A DNA stretch of 64,000 bases from NCBI GenBank assembly GCA_008080565.1, contig VIKE01000008.1, positions 1 to 64,000 on the forward strand. The letters run 5' to 3'. The DNA comes from Rhodocyclaceae bacterium. GTDB taxonomy: Bacteria > Pseudomonadota > Gammaproteobacteria > Burkholderiales > Rhodocyclaceae. The notes beneath the pieces were generated by a model. The model worked only from the letters and a program-made list of their open reading frames with translations. It ran no database searches and was not told the DNA's origin. The position numbers and the translations under genes were made by a program. Every line of letters begins with the position of its first letter. Position 1 is the stretch's first letter. This document shows, piece after piece, positions 8,960 through 18,305 of this stretch.

Positions 8960-9670
8960 TCAAACAGCGTTCACGCCGCCCCGACGACGGGCGACCGCCC
9001 CCAGAAGCCCCAACCCGGCCAGGAACATGGCATAACTTTCCGGCTCAGGCACCACGGCAATCTGCGGCCCGGCAAGGCCTTGGGCGAACAAGGCAGCAAC
9101 TGCCGGCACAGAGCCTTCTCCTTTGGCCAAATCGTATGAAGCAGTCGAGGTCTTGACGAATTTTCCACTCTTGTCTTGCGACCAGTAATCGAGCGTCACC
9201 TTGTCGTAGGCGAAAGCTCCAGCCAGGTTAACAAAGCTGCCATTGCTCGCCGAATAATCGAGACTCGTAATGAATACGTTTTCAAAACTCAAGCGGAAAT
9301 AAGTCTGACTTGCTCCCCCGCCAACCTGTGTCGTGAAATCAACGATTGCCGTCGCGATCGACTGACTATTCCAGAGTGCGCTCGTCAGCCCGCCAACGCT
9401 GGCATCAACCGGATCCTGAGTCCAGAAAAAATCCGAGAAGACCGGTTTTCCAGCGCCAGAGCCGCCCTGGGGCCTGGTGATCGAGATTCCCCAGTTGAAC
9501 GAATCGAACTCGATCGCCTTCTCATGGCCTTTCACGGTACTACTGCCGTCAATGCCGTCGAATTTCAGAAAATAGTCATTTGCCGCACTGGCCGACAAAC
9601 TGGTCACCATCAAGCCTAAGCCGGCAAGCATGGGCAGCAGGAAACGCTGGGGTTTTGCATCGGTATTCAT
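8960..9670 (-). CDS. Hcp-like protein with PEP-CTERM sorting signal
   Basis: A 236-residue exported protein. It has an N-terminal signal peptide (cut near SLSASA-ANDYF) and a C-terminal PEP-CTERM tag: VPEPESYAMFLAGLGLLG followed by RRR. The mature part begins YFLKFDGIDGSSTVKGHEKA and then IEFDSFNWG, the opening of Hcp1-family proteins (the tube protein of type VI secretion). An exosortase, not encoded here, should cut at PEP. The combination suggests an Hcp fold used as a surface or matrix protein, not in a secretion machine. The Hcp link is pattern-based. Confidence 0.85.
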   Translation of the reverse strand: MNTDAKPQRFLLPMLAGLGLMVTSLSASAANDYFLKFDGIDGSSTVKGHEKAIEFDSFNWGISITRPQGGSGAGKPVFSDFFWTQDPVDASVGGLTSALWNSQSIATAIVDFTTQVGGGASQTYFRLSFENVFITSLDYSASNGSFVNLAGAFAYDKVTLDYWSQDKSGKFVKTSTASYDLAKGEGSVPAVAALFAQGLAGPQIAVVPEPESYAMFLAGLGLLGAVARRRGGVNAV

Positions 9671-9852
9671 CTGACCTCCAAATTGACTTTACTCAGGGCT
9701 AGGGGGAACCACCTCGATATGACACCAACAAATCCGTATGGAATTATCGTGTCGTCATTGTAATCACAGGACAAATGAATACAAGCGCCGGCACGAAATC
9801 GCCGGGGCGTATAACGCTATAATTCCTGCCCCGAAACGCTGCCTTCCCCTGA

Positions 9853-12800
9853 GTGTCCACACCCCGGTATTTGCTCTCCCTTCCTGCCTTGCCCAAGCCA
9901 GGCAACCGCATCGATCTGCCGCTGCTGGCCGGTTCCGCCGATGCCCTGGCGTTGGCTGAAATCGCCACGCGCCACCCCGGCAAGCTGCTCGCCGTTGTCA
10001 CCGCAAGTGCCGCCGATGCCCAACGGCTGCTCGACGAAATTCCGTGGTTTGGCCCGGCCCTGCGCGTGCGGCTGCTGCCGGACTGGGAAACGCTGCCCTA
10101 CGACCACTTCTCGCCGCATCAGGACCTCGTCTCCGAACGGCTGGCCACCTTGTGGGCCGCCACCCAGGGCGAACTCGACATCCTGCTCGTGCCGGCCTCG
10201 ACGGCTGTTTACCGGATCGCACCGCCCGCCTTCCTGGCCGCCTATACCTTTGCCTTCAAGAAGGGGCAGAAACTTGATGCCGAAAAATTCCGCAGTCAGG
10301 TCACGCTGGCCGGCTACGCCCACGTCACGCAGGTCGTTTCGCCCGGCGAATACTCGATTCGTGGCGGGCTGATCGACCTCTTCCCGATGGGCTCGCAACT
10401 GCCCTACCGGCTCGACCTCTTCGACGACGAAATCGAGAGCATCAAGACCTTCGACGTCGACACCCAGCGCACCGTCTATCCCGTACCCGAAGTCCGCCTG
10501 CTACCGGCCCGCGAATTTCCGATGGACGACAAGGGCCGTACCCATTTCCGCCAGTGTTTCCGTGAACGCTTCGAGGGCGACCCGGCCAAATCCGGCATCT
10601 ACAAGGATATTTCGACGGGCATCGCGAGCGCCGGCATCGAGTACTACCTGCCGCTATTCTTCGACGAAACGGCAAGCGTCTTCGACTATCTGCCCAAGGA
10701 TGCCGTCTTCGTCACCCACGGCGACGCTCCGGCCGCCATCGTCGCCTTCTGGAACGACACCCGCTCGCGCTACAACCTGCTGCAGGGCGACAAGGCCCGG
10801 CCGCTGCTGCCGCCCAATGAACTGTTCCTGTCCGATGAGGCCTTCTTCACGGCCGCCAAATCCTACGGTCGACTGGCCATTGAGGGCAAAAACGGAGAAG
10901 TCGCCAGCAAGCTGCCCAACGTTGCCGTCGATAGACGCAGCGAGGACCCGCTCGGCGCCCTGAAAAACCACCTGGCCAGTTTCACGGGCCGCGTGCTGCT
11001 CCTCGCCGAAACCGCCGGTCGCCGCGAAACGCTGACCGCCATGTTTGCCGAACATGGTCTGAAACCCGAAGCCTGTGCCGATCTGCCGACATTCCTGAGC
11101 GGCAAGGCGCAACTTGCCCTCGGCATCGGTCCCTTGCAGGCCGGCTTTGCCCTGGAAAAACTGGCTTTCATCACCGAGACCGAACTGTTCGCCGGCACGC
11201 CCCGTCGCACCCGGCGCGAAGCGGCAAAGAAAGCGACCTTCGACAACTGGCTCAAGGATCTCACCGAACTGAAAGTCGGCGACCCGGTCGTCCATGAAAG
11301 CCACGGCATTGGCCGCTACCAGGGCTTGGTCCGCATGGACCTCGGCCTCGGCGAACAGGAATTTCTTGAACTGCACTACGCCAACGAGGCCAAGCTGTTC
11401 GTTCCGGTCGCCCAGTTGCACGTTATTTCCCGATACTCCGGCGCCGACCCGGAAAGTGCGCCGCTGCACACTCTTGGCTCCGGCCAGTGGGAAAAAGCCA
11501 AGCGCAAGGCGGCCGAACAGGCGCACGATACCGCCGCCGAACTACTTGCCCTCTATGCCGCCCGTGCTGCCCGCCAAGGTCACGCTTTCGCTTTCAAGGA
11601 AACCGATTACGAGGCATTCGCCGACGGTTTCGGCTTCGAGGAAACCAATGATCAGGCGACCGCCATCGCTGCCGTCATCGATGACATGCGTTCCGGCAAA
11701 CCTATGGATCGCCTGGTTTGCGGCGACGTCGGCTTTGGCAAGACCGAAGTTGCTTTGCGTGCTGCCTTCTGTGCGGTCGCCGGTGGCAAGCAGGTCGCCG
11801 TGCTCTGTCCGACCACCCTGCTCTGCGAACAGCATCACCAGACCTTCACCGACCGCTTCGCCGACTGGCCGATCAAAATTGCCGAAATCTCCCGCTTCAA
11901 GACCGCCAAGGAATCGGCACAAGCCTTGCAGGAACTGGCCGAAGGCAAGATCGACATCATCATCGGCACCCACAAGCTGATCGGCAAGGACGTCAAATTC
12001 AACCGTCTCGGGCTCGTCGTCATCGACGAGGAACACCGTTTCGGCGTGCGCCAGAAAGAGACCCTGAAGTCGATGCGCGCCGAGGTCGATGTCCTGACCC
12101 TGACCGCAACCCCCATTCCGCGCACGCTGGCGATGTCGATGGAAGGCTTGCGCGATTTCTCGGTGATCGCCACCGCGCCGCAAAAGCGCTTGGCCATCAA
12201 AACCTTCGTCAGCAACCTCTCCGACGGCATCATCCGTGAAGCGGTCCTGCGTGAATTGAAGCGCGGCGGCCAGGTGTACTTCCTGCACAACGAAGTCGAC
12301 ACCATCGCCAACATGCAGGAAAAACTGGCCAAGCTGGTGCCCGAAGCGCGCATCGTGATCGGTCACGGCCAGATGAACGAGCGCGAACTGGAGCGCGTCA
12401 TGCGCGACTTCACCGGTCAGCGGGCCAATGTATTGCTGTGCACGACGATCATCGAAACCGGCATCGACAACCCGCACGCCAACACCATCCTGATCAACCG
12501 CGCCGAGAAATTCGGCCTTGCCCAGTTGCACCAACTGCGCGGCCGGGTCGGCCGTTCGCACCACCAGGCCTACGCCTACCTGCTCGTCCAGGACGACAAG
12601 GCGCTGACCAAGCAGGCCAGAATGCGTCTTGAAGCCATTCAGGCCATGGAGGAACTCGGCTCGGGCTTCTTCCTCGCCATGCACGATCTGGAAATCCGGG
12701 GCGCCGGCGAAGTGCTTGGCGACAATCAGTCGGGCGAAATGCAGGAAGTCGGCTTCAACATGTACACCGACATGCTCAACCGCGCCGTTGCCGCCCTGAA

Positions 12801-13293
12801 ACAAGGCAAGCATCTGGAAGCCACTGACCTGACCCAGCCGATCGGCATCGGCACCGAGATCAACCTGCGGACCCCAGCCCTGCTGCCCGATGCCTACTGC
12901 CCCGACGTTCACGAACGCCTGACCCTATACAAGCGCCTGGCCAACGGTGAAACCACCGAGGAAATCGATACGCTGCAGGAAGAATTGATCGACCGCTTCG
13001 GCGAATTGCCAATCCAGGCGCAATCGCTGCTCGCCACGCACCGCCTGCGTTTGCTGGTCAAACCGCTGTGCATCCAGAAGCTCGATGCCACCAACGACCA
13101 GATCACCCTGCAGTTCAGCCCGGAGTTCGCCAGGCTGGCACCTATAGAACCGATCAAGATAATCAATTTGATTCAGAAAGACCGCAGCTATAAGCTGGCG
13201 GGACAGGATAAAATTTCTCTTTTACGCCACTGCCCGACCTTGAACGACAAGGTTGTCGCAGTCAAAGACATGATTCGCCAGCTGAGCAACTGA
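9853..13293 (+). CDS. mfd: Transcription-repair coupling factor Mfd
   Basis: 1146 residues, the normal length. Mfd displaces RNA polymerase stalled at DNA damage and recruits UvrA. The order is: UvrB-like N-terminal part with YSIRGGLIDLFP; the RNA-polymerase-interacting region (GDPVVHESHGIGRYQGL); then the helicase with Walker A GDVGFGKTE near residue 625, DEEHRFG near 725, TATPIPRTLA, and the RGRVGRSHHQAYAYL motif; then the C-terminal TRCF domain. The start is GTG 9853. aroG begins 1 base after the stop. Confidence 0.97.
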   Translation: MSTPRYLLSLPALPKPGNRIDLPLLAGSADALALAEIATRHPGKLLAVVTASAADAQRLLDEIPWFGPALRVRLLPDWETLPYDHFSPHQDLVSERLATLWAATQGELDILLVPASTAVYRIAPPAFLAAYTFAFKKGQKLDAEKFRSQVTLAGYAHVTQVVSPGEYSIRGGLIDLFPMGSQLPYRLDLFDDEIESIKTFDVDTQRTVYPVPEVRLLPAREFPMDDKGRTHFRQCFRERFEGDPAKSGIYKDISTGIASAGIEYYLPLFFDETASVFDYLPKDAVFVTHGDAPAAIVAFWNDTRSRYNLLQGDKARPLLPPNELFLSDEAFFTAAKSYGRLAIEGKNGEVASKLPNVAVDRRSEDPLGALKNHLASFTGRVLLLAETAGRRETLTAMFAEHGLKPEACADLPTFLSGKAQLALGIGPLQAGFALEKLAFITETELFAGTPRRTRREAAKKATFDNWLKDLTELKVGDPVVHESHGIGRYQGLVRMDLGLGEQEFLELHYANEAKLFVPVAQLHVISRYSGADPESAPLHTLGSGQWEKAKRKAAEQAHDTAAELLALYAARAARQGHAFAFKETDYEAFADGFGFEETNDQATAIAAVIDDMRSGKPMDRLVCGDVGFGKTEVALRAAFCAVAGGKQVAVLCPTTLLCEQHHQTFTDRFADWPIKIAEISRFKTAKESAQALQELAEGKIDIIIGTHKLIGKDVKFNRLGLVVIDEEHRFGVRQKETLKSMRAEVDVLTLTATPIPRTLAMSMEGLRDFSVIATAPQKRLAIKTFVSNLSDGIIREAVLRELKRGGQVYFLHNEVDTIANMQEKLAKLVPEARIVIGHGQMNERELERVMRDFTGQRANVLLCTTIIETGIDNPHANTILINRAEKFGLAQLHQLRGRVGRSHHQAYAYLLVQDDKALTKQARMRLEAIQAMEELGSGFFLAMHDLEIRGAGEVLGDNQSGEMQEVGFNMYTDMLNRAVAALKQGKHLEATDLTQPIGIGTEINLRTPALLPDAYCPDVHERLTLYKRLANGETTEEIDTLQEELIDRFGELPIQAQSLLATHRLRLLVKPLCIQKLDATNDQITLQFSPEFARLAPIEPIKIINLIQKDRSYKLAGQDKISLLRHCPTLNDKVVAVKDMIRQLSN

Positions 13294-13294
13294 C

Positions 13295-14185
13295 ATGACC
13301 ACACACCACATCGAGAACATCAACGTCACCGCCTTCGACGAAATGCCGACGCCGGAAGAAATCCATGCCCGCCTGCCACTTTCCGAGAAAGCCGCCAAGA
13401 CGGTCACCCATGGTCGCCATCTGCTGCGCAACATCCTCGATCGCAAGGACCACCGCATGTTCGTCGTGGTCGGCCCCTGCTCGATCCACGACCCGGTGGC
13501 CGGTCTCGACTACGCCCGCCGCTTGAAAAAGCTGTCCGAAGAAGTCGGCGACACCCTGCAACTGATCATGCGCGTCTATTTCGAAAAACCGCGCACCACC
13601 GTCGGCTGGAAGGGTTACATCAACGACCCGTTCATGGATGACAGCTTCCGCATCGACATCGGCATGGCCAAGGCCCGGGAATTCCTGCTCCAGGTAGCTG
13701 AAATCGGCATGCCGACGGGCACCGAGGCACTCGACCCGAACGCGCCTCTGACCAACCAGGGCCGTGTTGCCGTCGTCCGCACCAAGGGCAACGGCTACGG
13801 CCACATCGTGCTACGTGGCGGCGATGGCCGCCCGAACTACGATACCGTTTCCGTCGCCATGGTCGAGCAAGCGCTGGACAAGGCCAAGCTACCGCACAAC
13901 ATCGTCGTCGACTGCTCGCACGCCAACAGCTTCAAGAAGCCCGAGCTGCAACCGCTGGTCATGGCCGACATCGTCAATCAGGTCCGACTCGGCAACAAGT
14001 CACTGGTCGGCGTGATGATCGAGTCCAACATCGAAGCCGGCAATCAGTCGATTCCAGCTGACCTCAGCCAGCTCAAGTATGGCTGCTCCGTGACCGACGG
14101 CTGTGTTGATTGGGCCACCACCGAAAAGATGATCCGCGACGCCGCCATCCTGCTCCGCGATGTGCTGCCGGAACGGCTGTCTTAA
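13295..14185 (+). pseudogene. aroG: 3-deoxy-7-phosphoheptulonate synthase (AroG type) with internal in-frame deletion
   Basis: DAHP synthase joins phosphoenolpyruvate and erythrose 4-phosphate in the first step of aromatic amino acid synthesis. Present are VGPCSIHDPVAGLDYARRL, MRVYFEKPRTTVGWKG, GNGYGHIVLRGG and the C-terminal SVTDGCVDWATT. The protein is 296 residues instead of about 355. After GTEALDP it jumps directly to NQGRVAVVRTKGN, so the block that should carry GARTTESQ, HREMASG and KNGTDG, about 60 residues holding PEP-binding Arg and Lys, is missing. The frame stays open. As written it cannot be active. Recorded as a pseudogene; an assembly deletion is an equal possibility. Confidence 0.8.
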
Positions 14186-14209
14186 GAAGTACAGAGCCTG
14201 AACATACGC

Positions 14210-14464
14210 ATGAATGCACATCCGGAACAACAGATCGCGTGTCATCCATCCGTTCGTCGGTGGATTTTCCTGCGCGCCGTGCTGATTGGCTTGCTGGTGG
14301 GCGCTTGGTGGATTTTCTTTGCCCCCGATTCGCTGATGGAGCATTCCCTCAAAATCACGCTCGGCATTGTTGCCGGGCTGGTAGCAACAGGAAGCTACCT
14401 GTTCAACTTGCGAAAAACGCTCTATCCGCAAGAAACGAACACCCCGGTTGCCGAGGATCGATGA
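14210..14464 (+). CDS. Small two-span membrane protein
   Basis: 84 residues with two hydrophobic segments: FLRAVLIGLLVGAWWIFF and LGIVAGLVATGSYLFNL. The rest is short and charged. No known family. ATG 14210 follows the aroG stop by 24 bases and serB begins 67 bases downstream, so it could be co-transcribed. No strong ribosome site is visible. Confidence 0.55.
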   Translation: MNAHPEQQIACHPSVRRWIFLRAVLIGLLVGAWWIFFAPDSLMEHSLKITLGIVAGLVATGSYLFNLRKTLYPQETNTPVAEDR

Positions 14465-14531
14465 AACAGCCGAAGGGTTTTCCGCGGTATAACCTGGCGA
14501 AAGCGCGTCCCGTTTCCCGACAATTTCCAAC

Positions 14532-15377
14532 ATGAATCTCATCATCCAGGGCGGCGCCCTCCCTACTTTCCTGCTTGAACGCATTGTTGCCGCGACCGGG
14601 GCGTCGACCGTGGAACCCCGACCGCCACAGGTTGTTTGCCTGGCAGATGCGACGCGGACGACGGATTTCGATACTTTGATTCCGTTGATCGAGGCGGAAA
14701 AACTGGACTGGGCATTTGTCGAGAAGGGAAAGAAGCTTTCCGACTATGGACTGATCTGCTTCGACATGGATTCGACGCTGATCACTATCGAATGCATCGA
14801 TGAACTGGCTGACTTCGCCGGCAAGAAAGCGGAGGTTTCAGCCGTCACCGAAGCCGCCATGCGCGGCGATATCGACTACCGGGAAAGCCTGCGCCGGCGC
14901 CTGGCTCTGCTCGCCGGACTCGATGCCCGCGTCCTGGCCCGTGTTTTTGGCGAACGCCTCCTGCTCTCACCGGGAGCCCGCGAACTGCTCGAAGCCTGCC
15001 AGAACGCCGGCCTGCGTACGGCTATCCTGTCTGGTGGTTTCACCTACTTCACCGAGCGACTGCGAATCGAACTGGGTTTTGATTTCGCCACGTCGAATGA
15101 ACTGGAAATATCCGGTGGAAAGCTCACAGGACGGGTGGTTGGTGACATCGTCGATGCCTCAGCCAAGGCTCATCACCTCGCTCGCCTGACTGACGAACTG
15201 GGGCTGAAAAAGGAACAGGTCATTGCCTGCGGCGATGGTGCCAACGATCTTCTGATGATGGCCCAGGCAGGACTGTCGGTGGCGTTTCATGCCAAGCCGG
15301 CAACGCGCGCCAAGGCTGATGTGGCGATCAATTTTGGTGGTCTCGACGCACTGCTCAAGCTGTTCGACGACGAATAA
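14532..15377 (+). CDS. serB: Phosphoserine phosphatase
   Basis: A 281-residue HAD-family enzyme for the last step of serine synthesis. Motif I is DMDSTL with nucleophile D78 and acid D80, followed by ECIDELAD; motif II is LSGGFTYF; motif III is KAHHL with GDGANDLLMM. The N-terminal 75 residues are the short regulatory-like extension common in proteobacterial SerB. Length and motifs are intact. It converges on the SulP transporter gene with 4 bases between the stops. Confidence 0.95.
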   Translation: MNLIIQGGALPTFLLERIVAATGASTVEPRPPQVVCLADATRTTDFDTLIPLIEAEKLDWAFVEKGKKLSDYGLICFDMDSTLITIECIDELADFAGKKAEVSAVTEAAMRGDIDYRESLRRRLALLAGLDARVLARVFGERLLLSPGARELLEACQNAGLRTAILSGGFTYFTERLRIELGFDFATSNELEISGGKLTGRVVGDIVDASAKAHHLARLTDELGLKKEQVIACGDGANDLLMMAQAGLSVAFHAKPATRAKADVAINFGGLDALLKLFDDE

Positions 15378-15381
15378 GCGT

Positions 15382-17103
15382 CTAGATTTCCGGACACCAC
15401 ACTTCGGGTGGCGCCAGCTTTTCGTAGGCGGCATTGGCTGACAGGTATACCTCACCGGTCAACGTGCTCCATAACAAGGACCTCATCAGCCTGTCCTGAA
15501 CCGGGCCTTTGACCTCGGCCAGATGCAACTTGATGCCGCGCTCGGCAAGATCCTGGTTGAGTTCGCCGAATACCTCTACCGCAGTAGTGTCGAGCAGATT
15601 CACGCCGCTCATCACCAGCACCAGGTCGTGCGCATCGGCCACCCGTTCCAGCTCCTGGTTCAGACGCTGCTCAACAGCGCCCAGGTTGCCAAAGAACAGG
15701 CGCTCGTCAATGCGGACAAAAAGTACACCAGGCAGCGTCTCGACCTCGTAGCGCGCAACGTTGCGAAAATGCTCGGTGCCGGGCACCCGCCCGACGACAG
15801 CGATATGAGGAACGCTGGTGCGAAACAACAAGGTCGCCATCGACAGCACGATCCCCATGCCGATCCCTGCCTCCAAACCAAAGAGCAGTACGCCACCAGC
15901 AGTACAAAGCAAAGCCAGCGCATCGGCCCGGTCGTAAGACCAGGCGAGGAGATACGCCCGCACGTCGATCATCGAAATTGCGGCCATCATGATGCTGGCC
16001 GCCAGCACGGCCAGAGGAAGGCGCTCGAACCACTGTGCCGCACCAGCAACCACGCCGATCATGGCCAGTGCCGACAGAATGCTGGCCAGTGGCGTCTGGG
16101 CCCCCGCCGCGACATTGATGGCCGAACGTGACAGGCCGCCGCCGACCGGCATGCCACCGTAGAATCCCGCCACGACGTTGGCTGCTCCGAGACCAACCAG
16201 TTCGGCGTTCGGATCGATCCGCTCGCGCCGCTTGATGGCCAGCGCCTGGGCCATGGTGATGCTCTGCACCATGCCGATCAGCATCATCACGAAAGCGGGC
16301 AGCAACAGGCGATGCACGGTATCGAGCTCGGGAACGAAAAAGGTGAAGCCCGGCAGGCCGGCCACCACCGGGCCAACGACGGCTACCCCCTGGCCTCGAT
16401 CAAGATCGAACTCGATGACTGCCAGCGTGCCGGCGATAACCACGACGAGCGGCATCAGGCGGACGATAAAATCAGCCCGCATCTTGCCCAGACCGGCCCT
16501 GACTAGCCAGCCAGCAAGGGCCAGACGAACGAAGGCAAGAATGCCGAAGGCGAACAACCCGATGGCCAACGTCGGAAGATGCGCCAGCGGCAGCTTTATA
16601 AGTAGATCAAGCAGCAGTTCCCCACTGCTCGACCCATGTGGCACAACACCTGTCAGGTATTTCAGCTGACTGATTATGATCAGCACGGCGGACCCCGAGA
16701 TAAAGCCGCTGATCACTGGGCGACTTAGCAATTGCGACAGAAACCCCAAGCGCAGCGCACCGCAGGCCAGCAGCATCAGGCCGGAAAGGAGTGATAACAC
16801 TGCCGCCAACATGATGTAGAGGGACGAGCCAGGCGGCGCAATCGGACTCAACACAGAGTAGGTCATGATCGCGGTGATGGCCACCGGCCCGACGGCCTGC
16901 ACCATGCTGCTACCGAACAGCGCGTAGGCAATCACCGGAAAGATGCTGACATATAACCCGAGCTGCGGCGGCAAACCAGCCAGCAGTGCGTAAGCCAGGC
17001 TCTGAGGAATGACAAGGATGGTAACGATGAGACCGGCAACGACGTCGGCTCCCAGCTTGTCCTTTGGGTAATGCGCCAGCCAACCGGGGATCAGCTTAGC
17101 CAT
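15382..17103 (-). CDS. SulP-family anion transporter with STAS domain
   Basis: A 573-residue inner-membrane transporter. About 11 hydrophobic spans cover residues 20-430, with the SulP signature early (GLIVTILVIPQSLAYALLAGLPPQLGLY). A C-terminal STAS domain (about 440-560) has LVLVMSGVNLLDTTAVEVF in the position of the regulatory loop. Substrates in the family include sulfate, bicarbonate and other anions; the actual one cannot be told from sequence. The proximity to cysE and the isc cluster makes sulfate a natural guess only. Confidence 0.9.
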   Translation of the reverse strand: MAKLIPGWLAHYPKDKLGADVVAGLIVTILVIPQSLAYALLAGLPPQLGLYVSIFPVIAYALFGSSMVQAVGPVAITAIMTYSVLSPIAPPGSSLYIMLAAVLSLLSGLMLLACGALRLGFLSQLLSRPVISGFISGSAVLIIISQLKYLTGVVPHGSSSGELLLDLLIKLPLAHLPTLAIGLFAFGILAFVRLALAGWLVRAGLGKMRADFIVRLMPLVVVIAGTLAVIEFDLDRGQGVAVVGPVVAGLPGFTFFVPELDTVHRLLLPAFVMMLIGMVQSITMAQALAIKRRERIDPNAELVGLGAANVVAGFYGGMPVGGGLSRSAINVAAGAQTPLASILSALAMIGVVAGAAQWFERLPLAVLAASIMMAAISMIDVRAYLLAWSYDRADALALLCTAGGVLLFGLEAGIGMGIVLSMATLLFRTSVPHIAVVGRVPGTEHFRNVARYEVETLPGVLFVRIDERLFFGNLGAVEQRLNQELERVADAHDLVLVMSGVNLLDTTAVEVFGELNQDLAERGIKLHLAEVKGPVQDRLMRSLLWSTLTGEVYLSANAAYEKLAPPEVWCPEI

Positions 17104-17109
17104 GCCGAT

Positions 17110-17364
17110 TCAGGCTTTCTTGACCAATTGCCGGGCGAAGGCTGCATCGTTCTTGGTAACGCGCGGCACAACCTGCGGCCCTTGTCCGTTTACAAAGCGG
17201 ACAAACTCGTCAAGCGCCAGGGGTTCGGAAACGTCCTTCTCGGCACCATCAACCCGCTCTCGCAAAACGAAAAGACTGCTGCTGGTAATCACCATCACGT
17301 AATGCCGGCCTGCGCTGCGTTGATTCAGGCGCGCAACGGCAGCAGTGGCACGAGTCGAGCGCAT
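17110..17364 (-). CDS. Hypothetical protein at the end of the isc cluster
   Basis: 84 residues, no recognised domain. The middle reads HYVMVITSSSLFVLRERVDG, then an acidic stretch and a basic C-terminus ending RQLVKKA. ATG 17364 lies 5 bases after the stop of the preceding gene on the same strand, which supports it as the last gene of the run starting at iscR. A shorter start at 17295 is possible. The SulP gene begins 6 bases downstream, so transcription may continue into it. Confidence 0.55.
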   Translation of the reverse strand: MRSTRATAAVARLNQRSAGRHYVMVITSSSLFVLRERVDGAEKDVSEPLALDEFVRFVNGQGPQVVPRVTKNDAAFARQLVKKA

Positions 17365-17369
17365 TCTGG

Positions 17370-17567
17370 CTACTTGTACTTCTTGAAAACAGCCTTGGCA
17401 TCAAGATGAGCCCGATCCAGCGTACAGATCGATTCATCGTCGTCATGGCCGGTAAAGAAATCGTCGGCCTGGGCAAGCATCACCATTTCGATCGCGGCGT
17501 CATCCGCGATGTCGTATTTTTCAGTGATGAGTGTCGTTACTTCGTCGAGATGTTCTTCGTAGGTCAT
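17370..17567 (-). CDS. Small acidic hypothetical protein
   Basis: 65 residues, strongly acidic ([27 protein letters not shown]), helical in character, no known family. The ATG at 17567 overlaps the TGA of the VF530 gene as ATGA, so the two are translationally coupled; an earlier in-frame start at 17621 would lie inside that gene. Its place in the isc run hints at a role in iron-sulfur or iron handling, but that is only context. Confidence 0.6.
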   Translation of the reverse strand: MTYEEHLDEVTTLITEKYDIADDAAIEMVMLAQADDFFTGHDDDESICTLDRAHLDAKAVFKKYK

Positions 17568-17788
17568 GGTTGATCGTATTTCATGGAAACATAAAGCGCC
17601 TCCACCTTGGCCCGCGCCCATGGGGTTCGGCGCAGAAACTTCAGGCTGGAGGCAATACTTGGATCTTGGGTAAAGCAGCGTATGTCGATTTGCTGCCCCA
17701 GTGACTCCCAGCCGTAACAGGCCACCAGTTCGGTGACGATATTTTCGAGAGTGACACCATGCAGCGGATTGTTTGGTTGATCGTTCAT
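17564..17788 (-). CDS. VF530 family DNA-binding-like protein (DUF2132)
   Basis: 74 residues matching the VF530/DUF2132 family: [20 protein letters not shown] near the start, [20 protein letters not shown] in the middle and [11 protein letters not shown] at the end. Members are small helical proteins suspected to bind nucleic acid; no function is proven. It overlaps the YkgJ-type gene by 4 bases upstream and the acidic gene by 4 bases downstream. Confidence 0.83.
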   Translation of the reverse strand: MNDQPNNPLHGVTLENIVTELVACYGWESLGQQIDIRCFTQDPSIASSLKFLRRTPWARAKVEALYVSMKYDQP

Positions 17789-18045
17789 GAGTTTACCGGT
17801 GCAGCAATCAACAAAAAACTACCAGGATGGTTTTTGGCGTAAAGACTGCGCTCGACCAGGCAATCACTATCGCCCATTTCGTAATCCCGGCATAGCCCAG
17901 GCCGCCGCTCGTAGATCGTGCAGCGCATGGTGTCCCGATCCAGCGCGGCACACCAGCCATCATCGAGGCGACGCATCACTTCACCACCCCAGTCATCCAT
18001 TTTTGTCAATCGCCGGGGTGCGTCGTCGTCACCCATCAGGATCAC
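17785..18045 (-). CDS. YkgJ family cysteine-cluster protein, start uncertain
   Basis: The clear part is GTG 18045 to 17785, 86 residues, with [20 protein letters not shown] and [13 protein letters not shown], the C-terminal cysteine signature of YkgJ/UPF0153 proteins (putative zinc or iron-sulfur binders). The matching N-terminal cluster Cys-Glu-Gly-Cys-Gln-Ala-Cys-Cys is encoded in the same frame just upstream (18058-18078), but no ATG, GTG or TTG precedes it before a stop; only ATT and CTG codons do. The true start is therefore either a rare codon between 18078 and 18110, or a base has been lost. It follows iscX on the same strand. Confidence 0.7.
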   Translation of the reverse strand: MILMGDDDAPRRLTKMDDWGGEVMRRLDDGWCAALDRDTMRCTIYERRPGLCRDYEMGDSDCLVERSLYAKNHPGSFLLIAAPVNS

Positions 18046-18110
18046 CTCAAGCCGGCAGCAGCATGCCTGACACCCTTCACAGGTGACCTCTTGGGGGGCC
18101 GCGGAAATAA

Positions 18111-18305
18111 TTACGCGACCTCGTCGATCCAGGCCTGCTGGATCGCTTCGAGAATCTTTTCGCCACAGTGCTTGGGGTCATCGTTGAAACCGGGCAAGGC
18201 CATTACCCAATCGCGCAAATCGACAAAATTGATCTTCAGTGGGTCGGTATCAGGATGGATTTCGCTCAACTCGATGGCGATATCGTTGATGTCGGTCCAT
18301 TTCAT
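18111..18305 (-). CDS. iscX: Fe-S cluster assembly protein IscX
   Basis: 64 residues, the typical IscX size. It begins [15 protein letters not shown] and has PLKINFVDLRDWVMAL and the acidic C-terminal helix, all as in E. coli IscX (YfhJ). IscX binds IscS and ferrous iron and tunes the rate of cluster assembly. The ATG at 18305 overlaps the fdx stop as ATGA; an earlier in-frame start lies inside fdx. Confidence 0.93.
   Translation of the reverse strand: MKWTDINDIAIELSEIHPDTDPLKINFVDLRDWVMALPGFNDDPKHCGEKILEAIQQAWIDEVA

Noticed and set aside
11542-12912. Long minus-strand reading frame inside mfd
   Set aside because: It mirrors the mfd codons in another frame, has no ribosome site and no recognisable domain; a GC-rich shadow.
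15523-16131. Plus-strand reading frame opposite the SulP gene
   Set aside because: Shadow of the transporter coding strand; rich in His, Gln and Arg without any motif.
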